Below, piece by piece: positions 1 through 10,237 of a stretch of DNA of 64,000 bases; position 1 is the first letter of the stretch; the number at the start of each line of letters is the position of its first letter. Source of the DNA: Mucidula mucida (lineage: Eukaryota; Basidiomycota; Agaricomycetes; Agaricales; Physalacriaceae). The notes beneath the pieces were generated by a model. The model saw nothing but the letters and a program-made list of their open reading frames with translations, had not been told where the DNA came from and searched no databases. The stretch spans positions 1 through 64,000 of the forward strand of contig JADNYV010000169.1 of assembly GCA_015501055.1 (NCBI GenBank). The letters are read 5' to 3'. The translations under genes were made by a program, and so were the position numbers.

Positions 1-306
1 TCACGCTACTCCTCCAACCAACATACGCGCCAGCGCCAGCGGGCTGATGCGGTACCAGACAAGCTACCTTTGATGGTGATGTTGACATCATGCAACGCAT
101 CTCCAACGTGTATGGGAATGTGAAGCTCCTGTGGCCCGTGAAGAAGGATTGGGAGATGCGGGTTCCGGTGTTCCCTTTGAGTAGGGCGCTGGAAGAGGGC
201 GGATGGACTGATGGAGAGGGGTCACAGCGAGCGGAGAATGGCAATGTGACGTAGATGGACGGGAAGACGTTGAGTATTGGTGGAATACAGGGCGTTATGA
301 TTGGTC
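1..306 (+). pseudogene. Decayed C-terminal tail of an F-box/LRR-type gene
   Basis: Fragment cut by the left window edge. It aligns to the last ~75 residues of the gene at 7630-8337. The central block reads NVKLLWPVKKDW, identical to that paralog, and is preceded by 18 residues that align to the paralog without gaps. The match is spread over two reading frames: the VKLLWPVKKDW part is in one frame and the GEWxxDxDGRE...YWW ending is in the next, so one frameshift lies near 200-235. A TGA at about 45-47 also interrupts the upstream part. I infer a dead copy of a locally duplicated gene. It could also be a live gene with indel errors, since only the 3' end is visible. Confidence 0.6.
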
Positions 307-474
307 TTCCAGGAAAGTATGGCCGCCACGCCGCTGAGAAGTACTCGCTTGCACTTCAGTGTAATATATGTAATGTACCCTTGGATGTAATCCTTCATCC
401 ACACTCACAAGATGGCTGTAATTGAACACCAATCTATATGTCTAGTATTCAAGGGCAGATACTCAGTCTTCAGA

Positions 475-1771
475 TTATCCAAGGGACATACCAAGCATCT
501 CTGCAGGACGCCTTCCCTCTGGAAAAAAGACGGATGCAATAAGGCCAATCTTCGACCACCCATCCACAAGCCAGTTGCCCCAGAACGCCACGAAGAGCAT
601 AGTCCAAATCCAACCGAAATAGCCCCCCACTTTGCTCCCCGTTACCCTCCTCCACGCGTTCTCCAAGAGCAACCCAACGCCATTAACGAGAAAGAAGCCG
701 GCAAGTGGCCACCAGTCTGCTCCCTTGCCCATTCCCCATCCACCGATGAAATGCAAGCACCCCGAGACAAAGAACACACCCATAACTGCAGCAATGTTGG
801 CGATCAAAGGAGGTAAGAAGCGAGCGGGGGTGGCGCCGATGGTGACAAAGTAGTATTTGAACAGCTGATGCCAGCGACGACCCCAGAACTGCGAGAGCGA
901 TGTCGCCAACCACGGCTGTTGAAATACGGGCGGCCACGCCGTGGGCTCCTGGCGGAATATGACAACGCCGACGAACGTTGCGGCGTCGTAAACGAGTTGA
1001 ATGACCGAATAAACTACGACACCGGCGAGGAGTGTGAGGTAAGTCGAGAAGAGGGTGGGGGTTTGCTCGGGCGCAAAGATGGATCCACCTTGCAACGTAT
1101 GGGGAGCGATGATCTGGATGTACATGTGTATTATATCGCTCAGCGTCAGGTGGAAAAGGAGGGATGCTAGGGTGTATAGAGCGAAGAGGGAACGCGAGGA
1201 TGTGGGGCGCCACTCTGGGGCGACGTGGGTTCTGGAGTAGGACGAGAAGGTGTAGTCAAGACCGCGAAAAGAAAACATCAATTCGAGCGGGGATGATTTG
1301 GATCCGTCGCGTTTGGTGGGTGTAGGGCCAAATGTCCATGCCAGCGAACAGAGGGTATAAAATGTGTTTTGGAGCTTCACATACCGTCGGTTTGCGTTTT
1401 CATGAAACGGATGGTCTGAACGTACCAGGAGGCCCTGATTCAGGTAGCTCAGTCGGTCGTTAGCAGATCCTCCTTCGACACGTGTCAGGTCTAGTGTCAT
1501 TGAACATCGGTATAGCGCAAATAACGGGATCGGCAGCCATGCAACCTTCAGAAAAAGAGGACTCGACCGAAGAGCCAGCCACGCGGTAATGTACACGGAT
1601 AGAAGGGCCGGTAGATAAGCATCCAGCATAGACTGGGCGCTCACAGGTCGACGCGTATCCGCGTCCAAAGGAGGGAGATGGACGTCTGACAGTGTATGCC
1701 TGGAAAGAAAGCGTCAGCGAAAGGAAATAGGATGGGAGAAGGGCATGAACGTGCCACACTGATTCTAGCAT
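475..1771 (-). CDS. Wax synthase-like MBOAT acyltransferase
   Basis: Predicted 412-residue polytopic membrane protein of the fungal wax-synthase-domain group of membrane-bound O-acyltransferases. Members move an acyl group from acyl-CoA to an alcohol or terpenoid hydroxyl, usually at the ER. Exon 1 is only 14 nt (1771-1758); the intron is 1757-1700; exon 2 is 1699-475. Phase closes with the first ATG at 1771. Seen in the protein: many hydrophobic segments, the family block FWGRRWHQLF at ~276-285, and VSGCLH at ~316-321, whose His is the likely catalytic residue of MBOAT enzymes. The C-terminal half is continuous with no frame breaks. Relatives occur in lipid metabolism and as tailoring enzymes of terpenoid clusters. 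No other biosynthetic gene is adjacent here, so the substrate cannot be inferred. Confidence 0.85.
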
Positions 1772-2103
1772 CTTGCTGAACTGTGCAGTGGGGGGTTATT
1801 AAACCTGAAGGCGTATATGTGAAGCGAACGTCGCCGTCTGTTGGCCGTCCATAACGGAAAGGCGTCAGGGGCGGAATTGACAAATCCAATCACACAGCGC
1901 GCACGTGTTCAAACGCGTCTTTGTTTCTTTCCATCCGCAACGCCTTTTCTCGCTTCCTTTTGTGCCTTTCTTGTCTCAAGGATCGTGACTCCTTCCAGCC
2001 ATGATATTGTTGTTCAAAGACGTTTGTTACTGCGATGAAGCTATAAAGTGCGGCCAACTTGCCACCAAATATACGCGATTACATCCTGACATAGTACTTG
2101 ACG
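1772..2103. other. Divergent intergenic region
   Basis: About 330 bp between two divergently transcribed genes (wax-synthase-like on minus, basic protein on plus). It presumably holds both promoters. I see no clear TATA box and no ORF worth reporting. Confidence 0.6.
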
Positions 2104-3083
2104 ATGCCGGGCCCCCAGAAACTGCCGCCCAACGCTCGGCCCTTTGGCCTATCTAATTGGTAAGTCTGTCCCGCCCTATTCTTATCCCTTCCCCGAACTA
2201 AGAATTTAATAACTCAGTAACGGCATTCGCCAAGAACCGCCATCGAGGACGCAGGAGGACATGAAGAATTCAACAATGAATAAGGCACTCAAAGCTCTCG
2301 GCATCACTCCATCTCCCAAGTAAGCCAAGGCGCACATTTGTCTCGTAGACCTCACTAATTTTCCAGGGACTCCATTCTTGGAGGTGAAGCGTGCGTACTT
2401 CATACACCCTAGTCACTCAGGACTGACGGCCTCTTATTTCAGTCTGCTAGTGCCGACCGGACCTGGAGACAGGCCCAGAACGACGTGTGTTCCTCTGCCC
2501 ATGGCCGTAATATCATATCTGATATCAGTTGCATCCTAGTACACAATCCCTCCACCCATTCTCGCCTCAGACCACTGATCACGGTTATGGTAAACGCAAG
2601 AGTGTACCAAATCTCATTGATTATAGGGGAGGGGGAAAGGGCCCTAAACGACCACGAGACGCTGACGACGATGAAATGCGGCGGTACCCTTTTGTCATCC
2701 TGCTCTTTTCTTCCTGACTGATTCCTTCCCCTTGCAGCACGAATAAGAAGCCCAAGCAGGAACAGCATCCGCCTCGCCCAACGATTTCCAAGAAGCCTCC
2801 GTACGCGCACTGCTCTGTTAATCCGCTCCTACTGACACTATGCATATAGCCCTATCGCGTCAAGAAGGAAGACTGCCCAACGTTTTCCAAGAAGCCCTCG
2901 TACGTGACTCCTTTGCTAATCCGCTCCTACTAACATTTACACAGCCCCATCCGCGTCAAGAAAGAAGAGTGCGAGAACAAGCTTCCCCCGGCGCAAGGTC
3001 CTTCTGGCCGGAAGAAGGCTCGTGTCAAGACGGAGAATGATAGATGTACTTCATCTGTCAGCTCTTCAAGACGCCGCCCTTGA
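2104..3083 (+). CDS. Small basic, probably nuclear protein with duplicated exon
   Basis: Unrecognised intron-rich gene. Exons fit in phase at 2104-2159, 2218-2319, 2367-2390, 2443-2484, 2540-2683, 2738-2800 and 2945-3083, giving 189 aa. The protein is low in complexity, rich in Pro and Lys/Arg, and holds several nuclear-localisation-like clusters (KGPKRPRD, TNKKPKQ, GRKKARVK) plus a VKKEE motif resembling a SUMO acceptor site (psi-K-x-E). A 50-nt exon-like segment at 2850-2899, flanked by its own splice sites, lies between the last two exons; it is a copy of neighbouring exon sequence. Including it would shift the frame, because 50 is not a multiple of three, and would give a different C-terminus. 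I infer a nuclear role from composition only; no family is recognised. Confidence 0.6.
2776..2973 (+). repeat. Tandem ~99-bp exon-plus-intron duplication
   Basis: Two copies with a 99-bp period: CCCAACGATTTCCAAGAAG at 2777 is repeated as CCCAACGTTTTCCAAGAAG at 2876. The intron shared by both copies contains AATCCGCTCCTACT at 2820 and again at 2919. Each copy carries a donor (gtacg), a branch-like CTACTGAC or CTACTAAC and an AG acceptor. The first copy has lost one base relative to the second just after its acceptor. Confidence 0.85.
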
Positions 3084-3311
3084 AGTTGTAATTGTCCGTG
3101 TTATTTTTCCACCTGTGTCCCTTTCTCTGACCGCACCTCTTTAGCATCATCGCTCGCTCGGCCTTGGCCTTGGCCCGAAGTATTGTGTACAGCAAGCGTC
3201 TCTATCATTGTCACATGTATTGTATATAGTTGTCTCAATTTTACCCAGTCCCTATGATACAAATAGTAAACAAATATGCGTAGATAGACAAAGCAATTTC
3301 AAAAATAATCC

Positions 3312-5729
3312 TCAACCCTCCGTCCATATACGACTACCTCCAAGCCACGCCCTAACTTCATCCACATCCATCCTCCTCTTAACCCTCACCTTCACATCCC
3401 CCTCCCTATACAAAATCCCCCACACCCAATACCGCTCCCACTCCCGCCCCCACTCCGGGTGCACAAACTCCGCCCCCTGGCTCTCCCTAAACCACGCCAT
3501 GGGATCCGACGAAAAGCGATAACACGACATCATGATATCCCCATCGACGATATCGGATGCCTGCAGCAGCGCGCCCATCGCCGCAGTGGGGTAGTCGATT
3601 ATCACTGTGGCAGACCCAGTGGGAAGGTACATGGGCGCGAGGATTTCGATGTCAAGCGCGTCGATGAGCCAGCGCATGTTGTTGCCAGAGGTGGACACGA
3701 ACGAGATGGGGTTGTATGGATCGCGCGAGTGGATGAGTGACAGTGGGTTATCCTCGAACATCGTGATGAGACTTGTAAGACTTTGGGGGCTGGGCGTGCT
3801 GCTTTCATCATGATAGAGATCAACGTTTTCTGCGCCAAGCTGCCGCGTAGGTTGGGGTCGAGACGAAGGAGGACTATAGGGCGGCGGATTGTCGAGAGAG
3901 GCCGGCAGCGACTGGCTATTAGACGTATGGCCAGATGGCGGACGGGATGCTGATGGTAAAGTGGGTGGCGCCGCGTTGCGCAGATATGGAGGCGCGCTCG
4001 CTGGATCATCTGGTGTCCTTGCCCTTTGCGCCGACAGTTGTTCTGCAAAATGGTGGGGTAGTGCAGCCGGAGGAGGCGGAGCTCGCGACGTTTGTGGTTC
4101 GACAACGTTCGCTTGGGGTGGACGAGGAAGTAGCGTTTCTTCTGGCATATCCTCAGAACCCGTATATGGATCATCTTCGCGTTGACGCATTTGCTCCGCA
4201 ATCTGCGGACTTAAGATTGAAATCAATTCTGGCCGGTCTCGACGTGTAGACAGAGGAGGAGGACGCCGAGACGCCGTCTGCTCCAAATGTCTATTTATCG
4301 CAGGTGGCGGGTTGTGTTGGTAGAGGGCTGTTTGAATTATCGGACGCCCTTCCCCCAAACACTCTTTCGAACGTTGTAGAACCATCATCCCCGTCTCGAT
4401 AGGTAGCCGGAGGTAATCCTAGCGACGTTTGTCCAAACAGTTGTTCGAAAAGCGTGGGCGGCGATTCGGGTCGAATCTGCGGTGGACGAGGCAGTGGGTT
4501 TTCTGTAGGAAGGACAGGTGGAGGGGCGTTGGCAGAAGGCACTCGAGTCCGCGTCCGCGGTAGATGCGACGTCTGAGTAAACTGCGATCCATATTTTGGT
4601 TCAACAACGGGAGGAGGCTGGATTTCGCTGAGGAATTGGTTTAGTGTCTGAAAGACACAAGCGCTGAAAGAGCTTACGATGACACGGATGGCGACATCCT
4701 AGGAGCGCTGGCGCTTGATCTAGGGAAGTATTTAGAAAGGAGGAAGTGGAAGGATACTTATCACGAACCTTGTGTTTGGAGTTGCCTCAAAGTCAGTAAA
4801 TTCTCCTGTCCCACTGCCTTGATATGGTCTTCTCTGACGTTCGATCCCGTTACTATGTATAGAGCTTAGCTCTCACTCCAAACTGTTCGTGATAGAGCGC
4901 CACCTTGAGCTGAAATCGGCTTTATATGGCCTTCGTTCGCGCTCTATCGGGGCAGCTGTCGAAGTGAAACCCACCCATCGCTCAGGAAACGTCCAGGATC
5001 TGACGAAATAAACAGTCAGTAAGGAGGAGATAGAGGCTAAACAAAGCCGTACTCCAGTTCTGATACGGCTGCTTTGTAATCTTCGACGGACATGGACTGT
5101 CCTGACCAGAGGTCACTTGTAGGTCCGGGTTGTGTGAGAAGAGTCAACGCATTCCGACCTGGCAGCACAAGGAGCACGAGGGCAATAAAAGGGTCCGATG
5201 CTGTTTCTTCCCTAATATCACTCCATAACTTTTTCGAAACAGGGAAAGAGACAGGACTCACAACAGCGCCTTGACGTCCTGTAACACTCGGTCCCGAGCG
5301 CTCCCAAGTCGGGGTATAACAGTGCGTAAGATGACCTTGGTCGCGGCTGCGCTATGGAGAGCGCGAACCCGTGTGCTGCGATAGAGTGTCATAGAGCGGC
5401 GGAATGGACAGACGACTAGAGGCTCACTGTGAAAGACTCGAGTGCGAGTATTGCCGTACGATGCTGGACATCGACGTCACGTACATCCGAACGTCTTCAT
5501 ACGGGGTCGCAGCGAGCCCTCTTCGCTCCTCGTCCAGAATATTCGTCCTTCGAGAATATTCTCTTCGTTCCCAATCAGAGTCGTGTGGAGTACTTTGCAG
5601 AAAAGACTGATATTGATCTCGGTGGTAAGACATGCTGCGGATAGCTGCTGCAGCAATCCAAACGACCGCGGTATGCACTTTCATGAGGTTTTTGGGGAGG
5701 GGAGGTGGAGGGTGCATGTCTCGAGGCAT
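3312..5729 (-). CDS. Proline-rich orphan protein, eight exons
   Basis: Not recognised. Exons that close in phase at every junction: 5729-5428, 5375-5262, 5211-5053, 4999-4904, 4852-4769, 4719-4678, 4627-4383 and 4327-3312, giving 685 aa. The start is an ATG followed by PRDMHPPPPLP. Residues ~60-190 look like a folded region (for example LARVLLVLPGRN-like hydrophobic strands and a DLWSGQSM block). The middle ~300 residues are Pro/Ser/Thr-rich and probably disordered. The last ~150 residues again look globular, with NNMRWLIDALDIEIL and many Trp/Tyr near the end. Exons 4 and 5 each encode an ER-x-RRPY motif, suggesting an exon duplication. The donor of the last intron (gttcta) is weak, so that junction is the least certain. 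Confidence 0.65.
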
Positions 5730-6225
5730 GATAGGTGGAGAAAGAGCGCGCTAGTAGACGTATCAGATGAAGCGTGACGTATATACTTTGTACTGGTGTT
5801 AAGCGCCGGAGAAGCAGGATTTACGAACAGATACCCGGGTTCCGATATAGGAGATTATAGACTTCTGTGTAGCAGTGCGCGCATTCATAAGTTGTGTGGC
5901 AGGCGTATTTAGTTGTTAATCCTTTTCGATGATGATGGTAGAAGGAAGCGTTAACGAACCGATCAAAAGCTGTATTATGATCTTATCTTATCTTGTCTTC
6001 TTTCTTCCACCACCTTTAGCACTGGAACCAGCTACGCCTTTCTCTTTAGAATAGATGCTCTGGACAATGTTCCCGAAAAGGTCGACAATAGAGCTGTTGG
6101 CGATGGTCCGAGCGCTATTGTCGTGCGCGTTCATTGTTCCTAATGGGTCTTTTCTTGACCCTGAACGACAATGCCTTTGTCTTAAAAAGCCACTCCTTCT
6201 TTCCTTCCCATCTACCGGCACAATA
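5730..6225. other. Intergenic region between divergent genes
   Basis: About 500 bp separating the orphan gene (minus) from the F-box gene (plus). A reading frame at 6055-6225 joins the F-box start in frame but lacks coding character; I read it as 5' UTR. No TATA box stands out. Confidence 0.5.
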
Positions 6226-7563
6226 ATGGCATCCGAACTACCAGTCGAGCTCAAGCTCAAAATCATCGAGTACCTCAAATACGACGGGACCGCCTCTTCC
6301 ACTAAAGGCCTCATCAGCCTCTGCCGTGTGTGGCGCGCTACCACTTCCACCATCCAAAATCACCTTTGGCGCACGCTGACGATCCCTGCGACATGCGACC
6401 CCAGCCGGTCCATATCGAACCTCCAAAATGCTTTCCGCGGACAAAACGCCCGGACGCTGATCAGCACAGTAGAATGTATCCTACTCGAAGACGCGCCGGA
6501 TGCCTACGAGCTCTCCAAGGCCCTCGCACATCCCCTCGCATCGTTTCTATACAACTTCAGCGCACTCCGACACTTGAAGCTCTCTGGGTTATCGCTCAAC
6601 CTCATACCGCCCAAAAAAACCTTTCATCACGCGTTAAAGCGCATCGCGCTCTCCTCTCTCTCCATCACCGACTGCACGCTAAGCATCTTGGACCTATACG
6701 CCATCCTTACGCGACCGCGCCCACTTGGGGACGCTCCGCCTCCGGGGAACCCGTCGTGCTGGTGCGCCCCAAGTTCGGGTGGCATGCGGCGTATGGTGTG
6801 GATCTGGCTCTGCTGAAGGGCTTGAAGCTCGATGTGCTTGAGCTGGGGATGAAGACGGCGGGAGACCGACAGGTATGTGATCGGTTGGCGAGAGATATGG
6901 ATCCGCCGCTGGGCGGGGCGAAGAGGCTTTTGTTGAGCTCGTGGGATTTGGGAGATCCGGAGTTGATGGGGTGTTTGGTGGATAAGCAGGGAATCCGACA
7001 TTTGGATTTGGGGGGATGATGGGGCCGAGTATGTGTTCTCGGAGTTTATGGGAGAGGATGTTATGCTGAATGTTCATGTAGTTCATGAGGGCTTTGCTCC
7101 GCTCTCGTTGTCGGCGATCAGGAGTCTCACTATTCCCATCTGGTTGAACGATTGGGATATCGTCAAGCCGCAGTTGCGCTGGTACATAGATACCTTTGCT
7201 CATTCGGTTGAGCCTAACCTTCTTTGGCGCATCACACTCGACGTTTGTCTCCGTCTCACCACATCTGCGGCCGTTCAGAATCCAAAGATGCTTGTAGGCG
7301 ATGAAGGAACTCTCCTGCACACGATTGATTGCGCATTGAGTATGTCGGGTGCCCAGCGCTTCGAGATACGGTTGCACGTTTGCAATGATTCGCCAGAATC
7401 TGACATGTTCGTGAAAAGGAGAATAAAGGATTATAGGGATTGGGTATGTACATCGTGTTTCCCCTCAGTCGGGGAACGCACTGAGAGTGTCAACGACGAG
7501 GAGGAAAGAGAAGATGACCTAGGTTTTGACGCGCGTTATTTTCGATGGATAGATAACATGTAG
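6226..7563 (+). CDS. F-box-like protein with two compensating frame breaks
   Basis: Starts at an ATG giving MASELPVELKLKIIEYL, the LP-x-E-hydrophobic opening of an F-box-like motif; ISLCRVWR and LWRTLTI follow at the expected spacing. F-box proteins couple substrates to SCF ubiquitin ligases through Skp1. Residues ~1-165 read in one frame, ~165-260 in a second and the rest in the first again. The first break lies at about 6690-6745. The second is at a run of six G (7010-7015), where dropping one G would join HLDLG to DDGAEYV. The total length, 1338 nt, stays a multiple of three. No GT-AG intron explains either switch. The gene is either recently inactivated or carries two indel errors. The large C-terminal part probably recognises the substrate. 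Confidence 0.6.
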
Positions 7564-7629
7564 TTCATACGCTGAACTGCAAGCATGTATTTTTATCTGT
7601 ACTTGTTGTATCTGTCTTTGACAGACCAG

Positions 7630-8337
7630 TCAAATGCGACTTTTATTCCACCAAAACTTCACCCCTTCCCGTCCATCTGCGTCCCACTCCCATTCTCCAG
7701 AGTCCAGTAGATGGTATTCCCTCTTCGCTGGCCCATCCGCCCTACTCAAAGGGAACATCGGCATGCGCCTCTCCCAATCCTTCTTCACCGGCCACAGCAG
7801 CTTCACATTCGCGTACGCCTCGCTGAGCTCCTGTACGCTTTCTACCATCTCATCAAATTCAGCTTCGCTGGTAGCGCAAAATACCATGGGCGCTGGCGTT
7901 GGAGGAGGAGCGTGAGGCTTTCTGGGGGGCGCGGCGGCGAGAGGGTACCGATCCGGAATGGTACCCCACAAGAACTCACGCATGTGTGCGATGTAACCTG
8001 GATCGATGTATGTAGCAACTAGGTCGTCGGGGAGGTGAGTGAAAGATGTGAGGCGTAGGTAGGTGAGGGAGGAAAGGGAGGACGTTAGAGATGATATGGT
8101 ATGATTGGAAGGTGATGGATTGATTAGATGGAGATGTGTCAAAGTGGGGAGTGTGGGTATGACTGCGCCATACGAGGTGCGGAGCGTCAGTCGCTTCAGA
8201 GAGACGAAACTAGAAGCATGTGTGAGGAAGATGTCAATCATGTCATCATTGTTCTTGGATTGGAGATATGGTACGTAGACGAGCGTTTCCAGGGAGGGCG
8301 CGACGCGTGGTAAGATGAGTTTTTGAGGAGCTCCTTC
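7630..8337 (-). CDS. F-box/LRR-type protein, C-terminal part
   Basis: The clear coding frame runs from about 8337 to the stop at 7630, starting with KLILPRVAPSLETLVY and continuing through leucine-rich strands (LKRLTLR, PTLTHLHLI, SLTYLRLTS) typical of the C-terminal half of Agaricomycete F-box proteins. It ends GVKFWWNKSRI. The 5' end is not solved: the frame meets a TAA at ~8352, and further coding-like pieces lie at 8747-8520 and 8505-8395, separated by a hairpin (8466-8509). It is homologous to the decayed fragment at 1-306. I call it a partial or disrupted gene. A Skp1-binding F-box is not visible in what I can read. Confidence 0.55.
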   Translation of the reverse strand, partial: EGAPQKLILPRVAPSLETLVYVPYLQSKNNDDMIDIFLTHASSFVSLKRLTLRTSYGAVIPTLPTLTHLHLINPSPSNHTISSLTSSLSSLTYLRLTSFTHLPDDLVATYIDPGYIAHMREFLWGTIPDRYPLAAAPPRKPHAPPPTPAPMVFCATSEAEFDEMVESVQELSEAYANVKLLWPVKKDWERRMPMFPLSRADGPAKREYHLLDSGEWEWDADGREGVKFWWNKSRI

Positions 8338-8465
8338 TGCTGCTTCAAGTTATACTTGAGGCGTATATTTCGAGCATATTATGGTGTCAGATATGCTCCC
8401 GCTGTACTCGGCGAGCATGCTCCCTCTCCGCTCGCTGTTCCTCTTCGTCCAGAGTTGTAGATGGA

Positions 8466-8509
8466 ACTTCACATACGATGTATATGGGGAAGTACATCGT
8501 ATGTGAAGT
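8466..8509. repeat. 17-bp perfect inverted repeat, 10-nt loop
   Basis: Arms 8466-8482 (ACTTCACATACGATGTA) and 8493-8509 are exact reverse complements around tatggggaag. It lies within or at the edge of a possible 53-nt intron of the F-box-type gene on the minus strand. Confidence 0.9.
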
Positions 8510-9001
8510 CCTCCCCAACTCGAGGCTGCACCGCGACTAGCTCCTCGTCCGTAGTCGCATCTAAAAAAAGAGATGTTCGAGGGTAAACTTCCGGTTCTTG
8601 CTCTAGACGTGCAGCGAGCTTAGAGAGACTGAGTAAACCACACGCAATGATCTGGATGCATGTAAGAGGTGACACAAGAAAGCGCTGGCAATATTGATGT
8701 TGATGGCCATCAAACACATCTAGGCGCAACCGGTAGAGCAGCCGCAATTGGCCACGCTGATGGTATCAATCTGTTCTTCTACAATCTGCCAACGATCCCA
8801 CACAGCCGCGGCTGTTTCGCGCCCCGACGAGTTGCCGAGCCGGAATCCCCACGTGACGTATTGACACGTCAGCGCCCCTGCAGTGCTTAAGCACGTCCAC
8901 GTCGTAATCTTCCCTCTGCCTTGTACTTAACTTGATGTACGCTTTGGACCGACGAGCGGGAACGTCGACCCACGCGATATCTACCTCGATCGCCGAACAG
9001 A

Positions 9002-10237
9002 ATGTATACACGGACATTGCTCAGCGTGCTCGCGCTAGTGGGCGCTGCAAGCGCAGGCGTGTTCCCGCCGGATTCGCAGGTCAAGATGCTGGATGCTAAA
9101 AGCTTTAAAAAGGCAATGAAGCGCAATGTATGTCGTGATTTATATATTCGACTATCGTCTTTCCTGACACGCGTGTAGGAAACCTCGCTAGTCGCGTTTG
9201 TTGCGCCTTGGTGCGGGCACTGCCAACGAATGGGACCGGAATATGCTAAAGCCGCACTTGGGCTGTACCCTCTCATCCCGGCTACGCCGTCGACTGCGAC
9301 GATGCGGGAAACAAGCGGCTTTGTGCTGACCAAGGCGTACAAGGATTCCCTACCGTCAAGCTTTTCCCCGCGGGCGCGTCGCTCCCACCCATGACATACG
9401 ACTCGGGAGAACGAACCGCCTCCGCCTTTTTCTACTACGCTTCTCGCCGCGTCCCGAATCCACCGAAGAAGCTGTACAACGCGGAAGAGATATCGAATTG
9501 GATTACAGCTACCGCGAATACTGCGAAAACAACAGTGCCTAGGGCGCTGCTATTGACCAAGGACAAGAAGGTGCCGTTGCTGTGGAAGGTACTCGCGAAC
9601 AAGTATGCTGGCCAGATTGTCTTTGCGTCGCATCGGGACAGGAAGGGAAAGAGCAGTGTGGCGCTGGGCATGGAGGCGGGCGAGAAGAAGGAGAGCAAGG
9701 TGTTGGTGTATGCGCCGGGCCAGGAGCAAGGTGTGAGGTATAAAGGTAAGCTACCATTCCTAGTCGTAGGATTTTGGCTAAATGTCATCTATAGGATTAA
9801 ACAAACTCGAAGCTCTCTCAACGTTCTTCGACTCAGTATTGTCGTCACCGACGTACCTCTCAGACTTGCTCGCCGAACAAGCCGCTGGTCACGAGCCGGT
9901 CGTAGAAGAAGAAGTCTTGACGCCAGAAGAAGAAGCTATCGCCTTGGAGCAGGAAGCGCAGCGCCTCGCTTTACTGCACGGCGGCTTCGCTGACCTCGTC
10001 GATTTCGAAGAGGCGCTCAAGAATGGTGGAGCGGAATTCCATGGTGGAGGTGGTGGCTTCGGTGTACCAGAAGTGAAGAAGAAGAAGGAGAGCGCGAGTA
10101 CCTCGGTGGCAGAGGTAACGACTACGCCAACCACGGAAACTAGTACGACTGTTGCTGATGCGGAGGCGACACCGACCTCTAATGATGAAGCTCCTGCTGT
10201 TGAGGATACAGAGGCGCATCCTAAAGACGAGCTATAG
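9002..10237 (+). CDS. Protein disulfide isomerase, thioredoxin-domain, KDEL tail
   Basis: ER-lumen oxidoreductase of the Mpd1/P5-like PDI group, which forms and rearranges disulfides in secretory proteins. Exons 9002-9127, 9179-9745 and 9795-10237. Seen: a signal peptide (MYTRTLLSVLALVGAASAG), the redox site APWCGHCQ with cysteines at 54 and 57, the cis-Pro loop GFPTVKLF, a second thioredoxin-like region, an acidic/Thr-rich linker and a C-terminal KDEL retrieval signal. One base is missing: after LYPLIP (around 9270-9285) the frame changes before YAVDCDD, with no splice sites to explain it. With one base restored the length would be 378 aa. Since everything either side is well conserved, an indel error or a very recent mutation is likely. 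Confidence 0.85.

Noticed and set aside
683..1213. 176-codon minus-strand frame
   Set aside because: It is an out-of-frame shadow of the wax-synthase-like gene, which has clear domain motifs in the other frame.
1443..1456. tRNA A-box-like string TAGCTCAGTCGGT
   Set aside because: Lies inside the coding exon of the wax-synthase-like gene and has no matching B box (GGTTCGA) at tRNA distance.
5390..5392. ATG at 5392 as start of the orphan gene, giving an Arg-rich mitochondrial-like N-terminus
   Set aside because: This ATG lies inside a good intron (5427-5376) and the exon upstream joins in phase to a longer N-terminus starting at 5729.
6694..7377. 227-codon minus-strand frame
   Set aside because: Antisense to the F-box gene at 6226-7563; no motifs.
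9391..9993. 200-codon plus-strand ORF as a separate gene
   Set aside because: It is the interior of the disulfide isomerase gene running on into its last intron.
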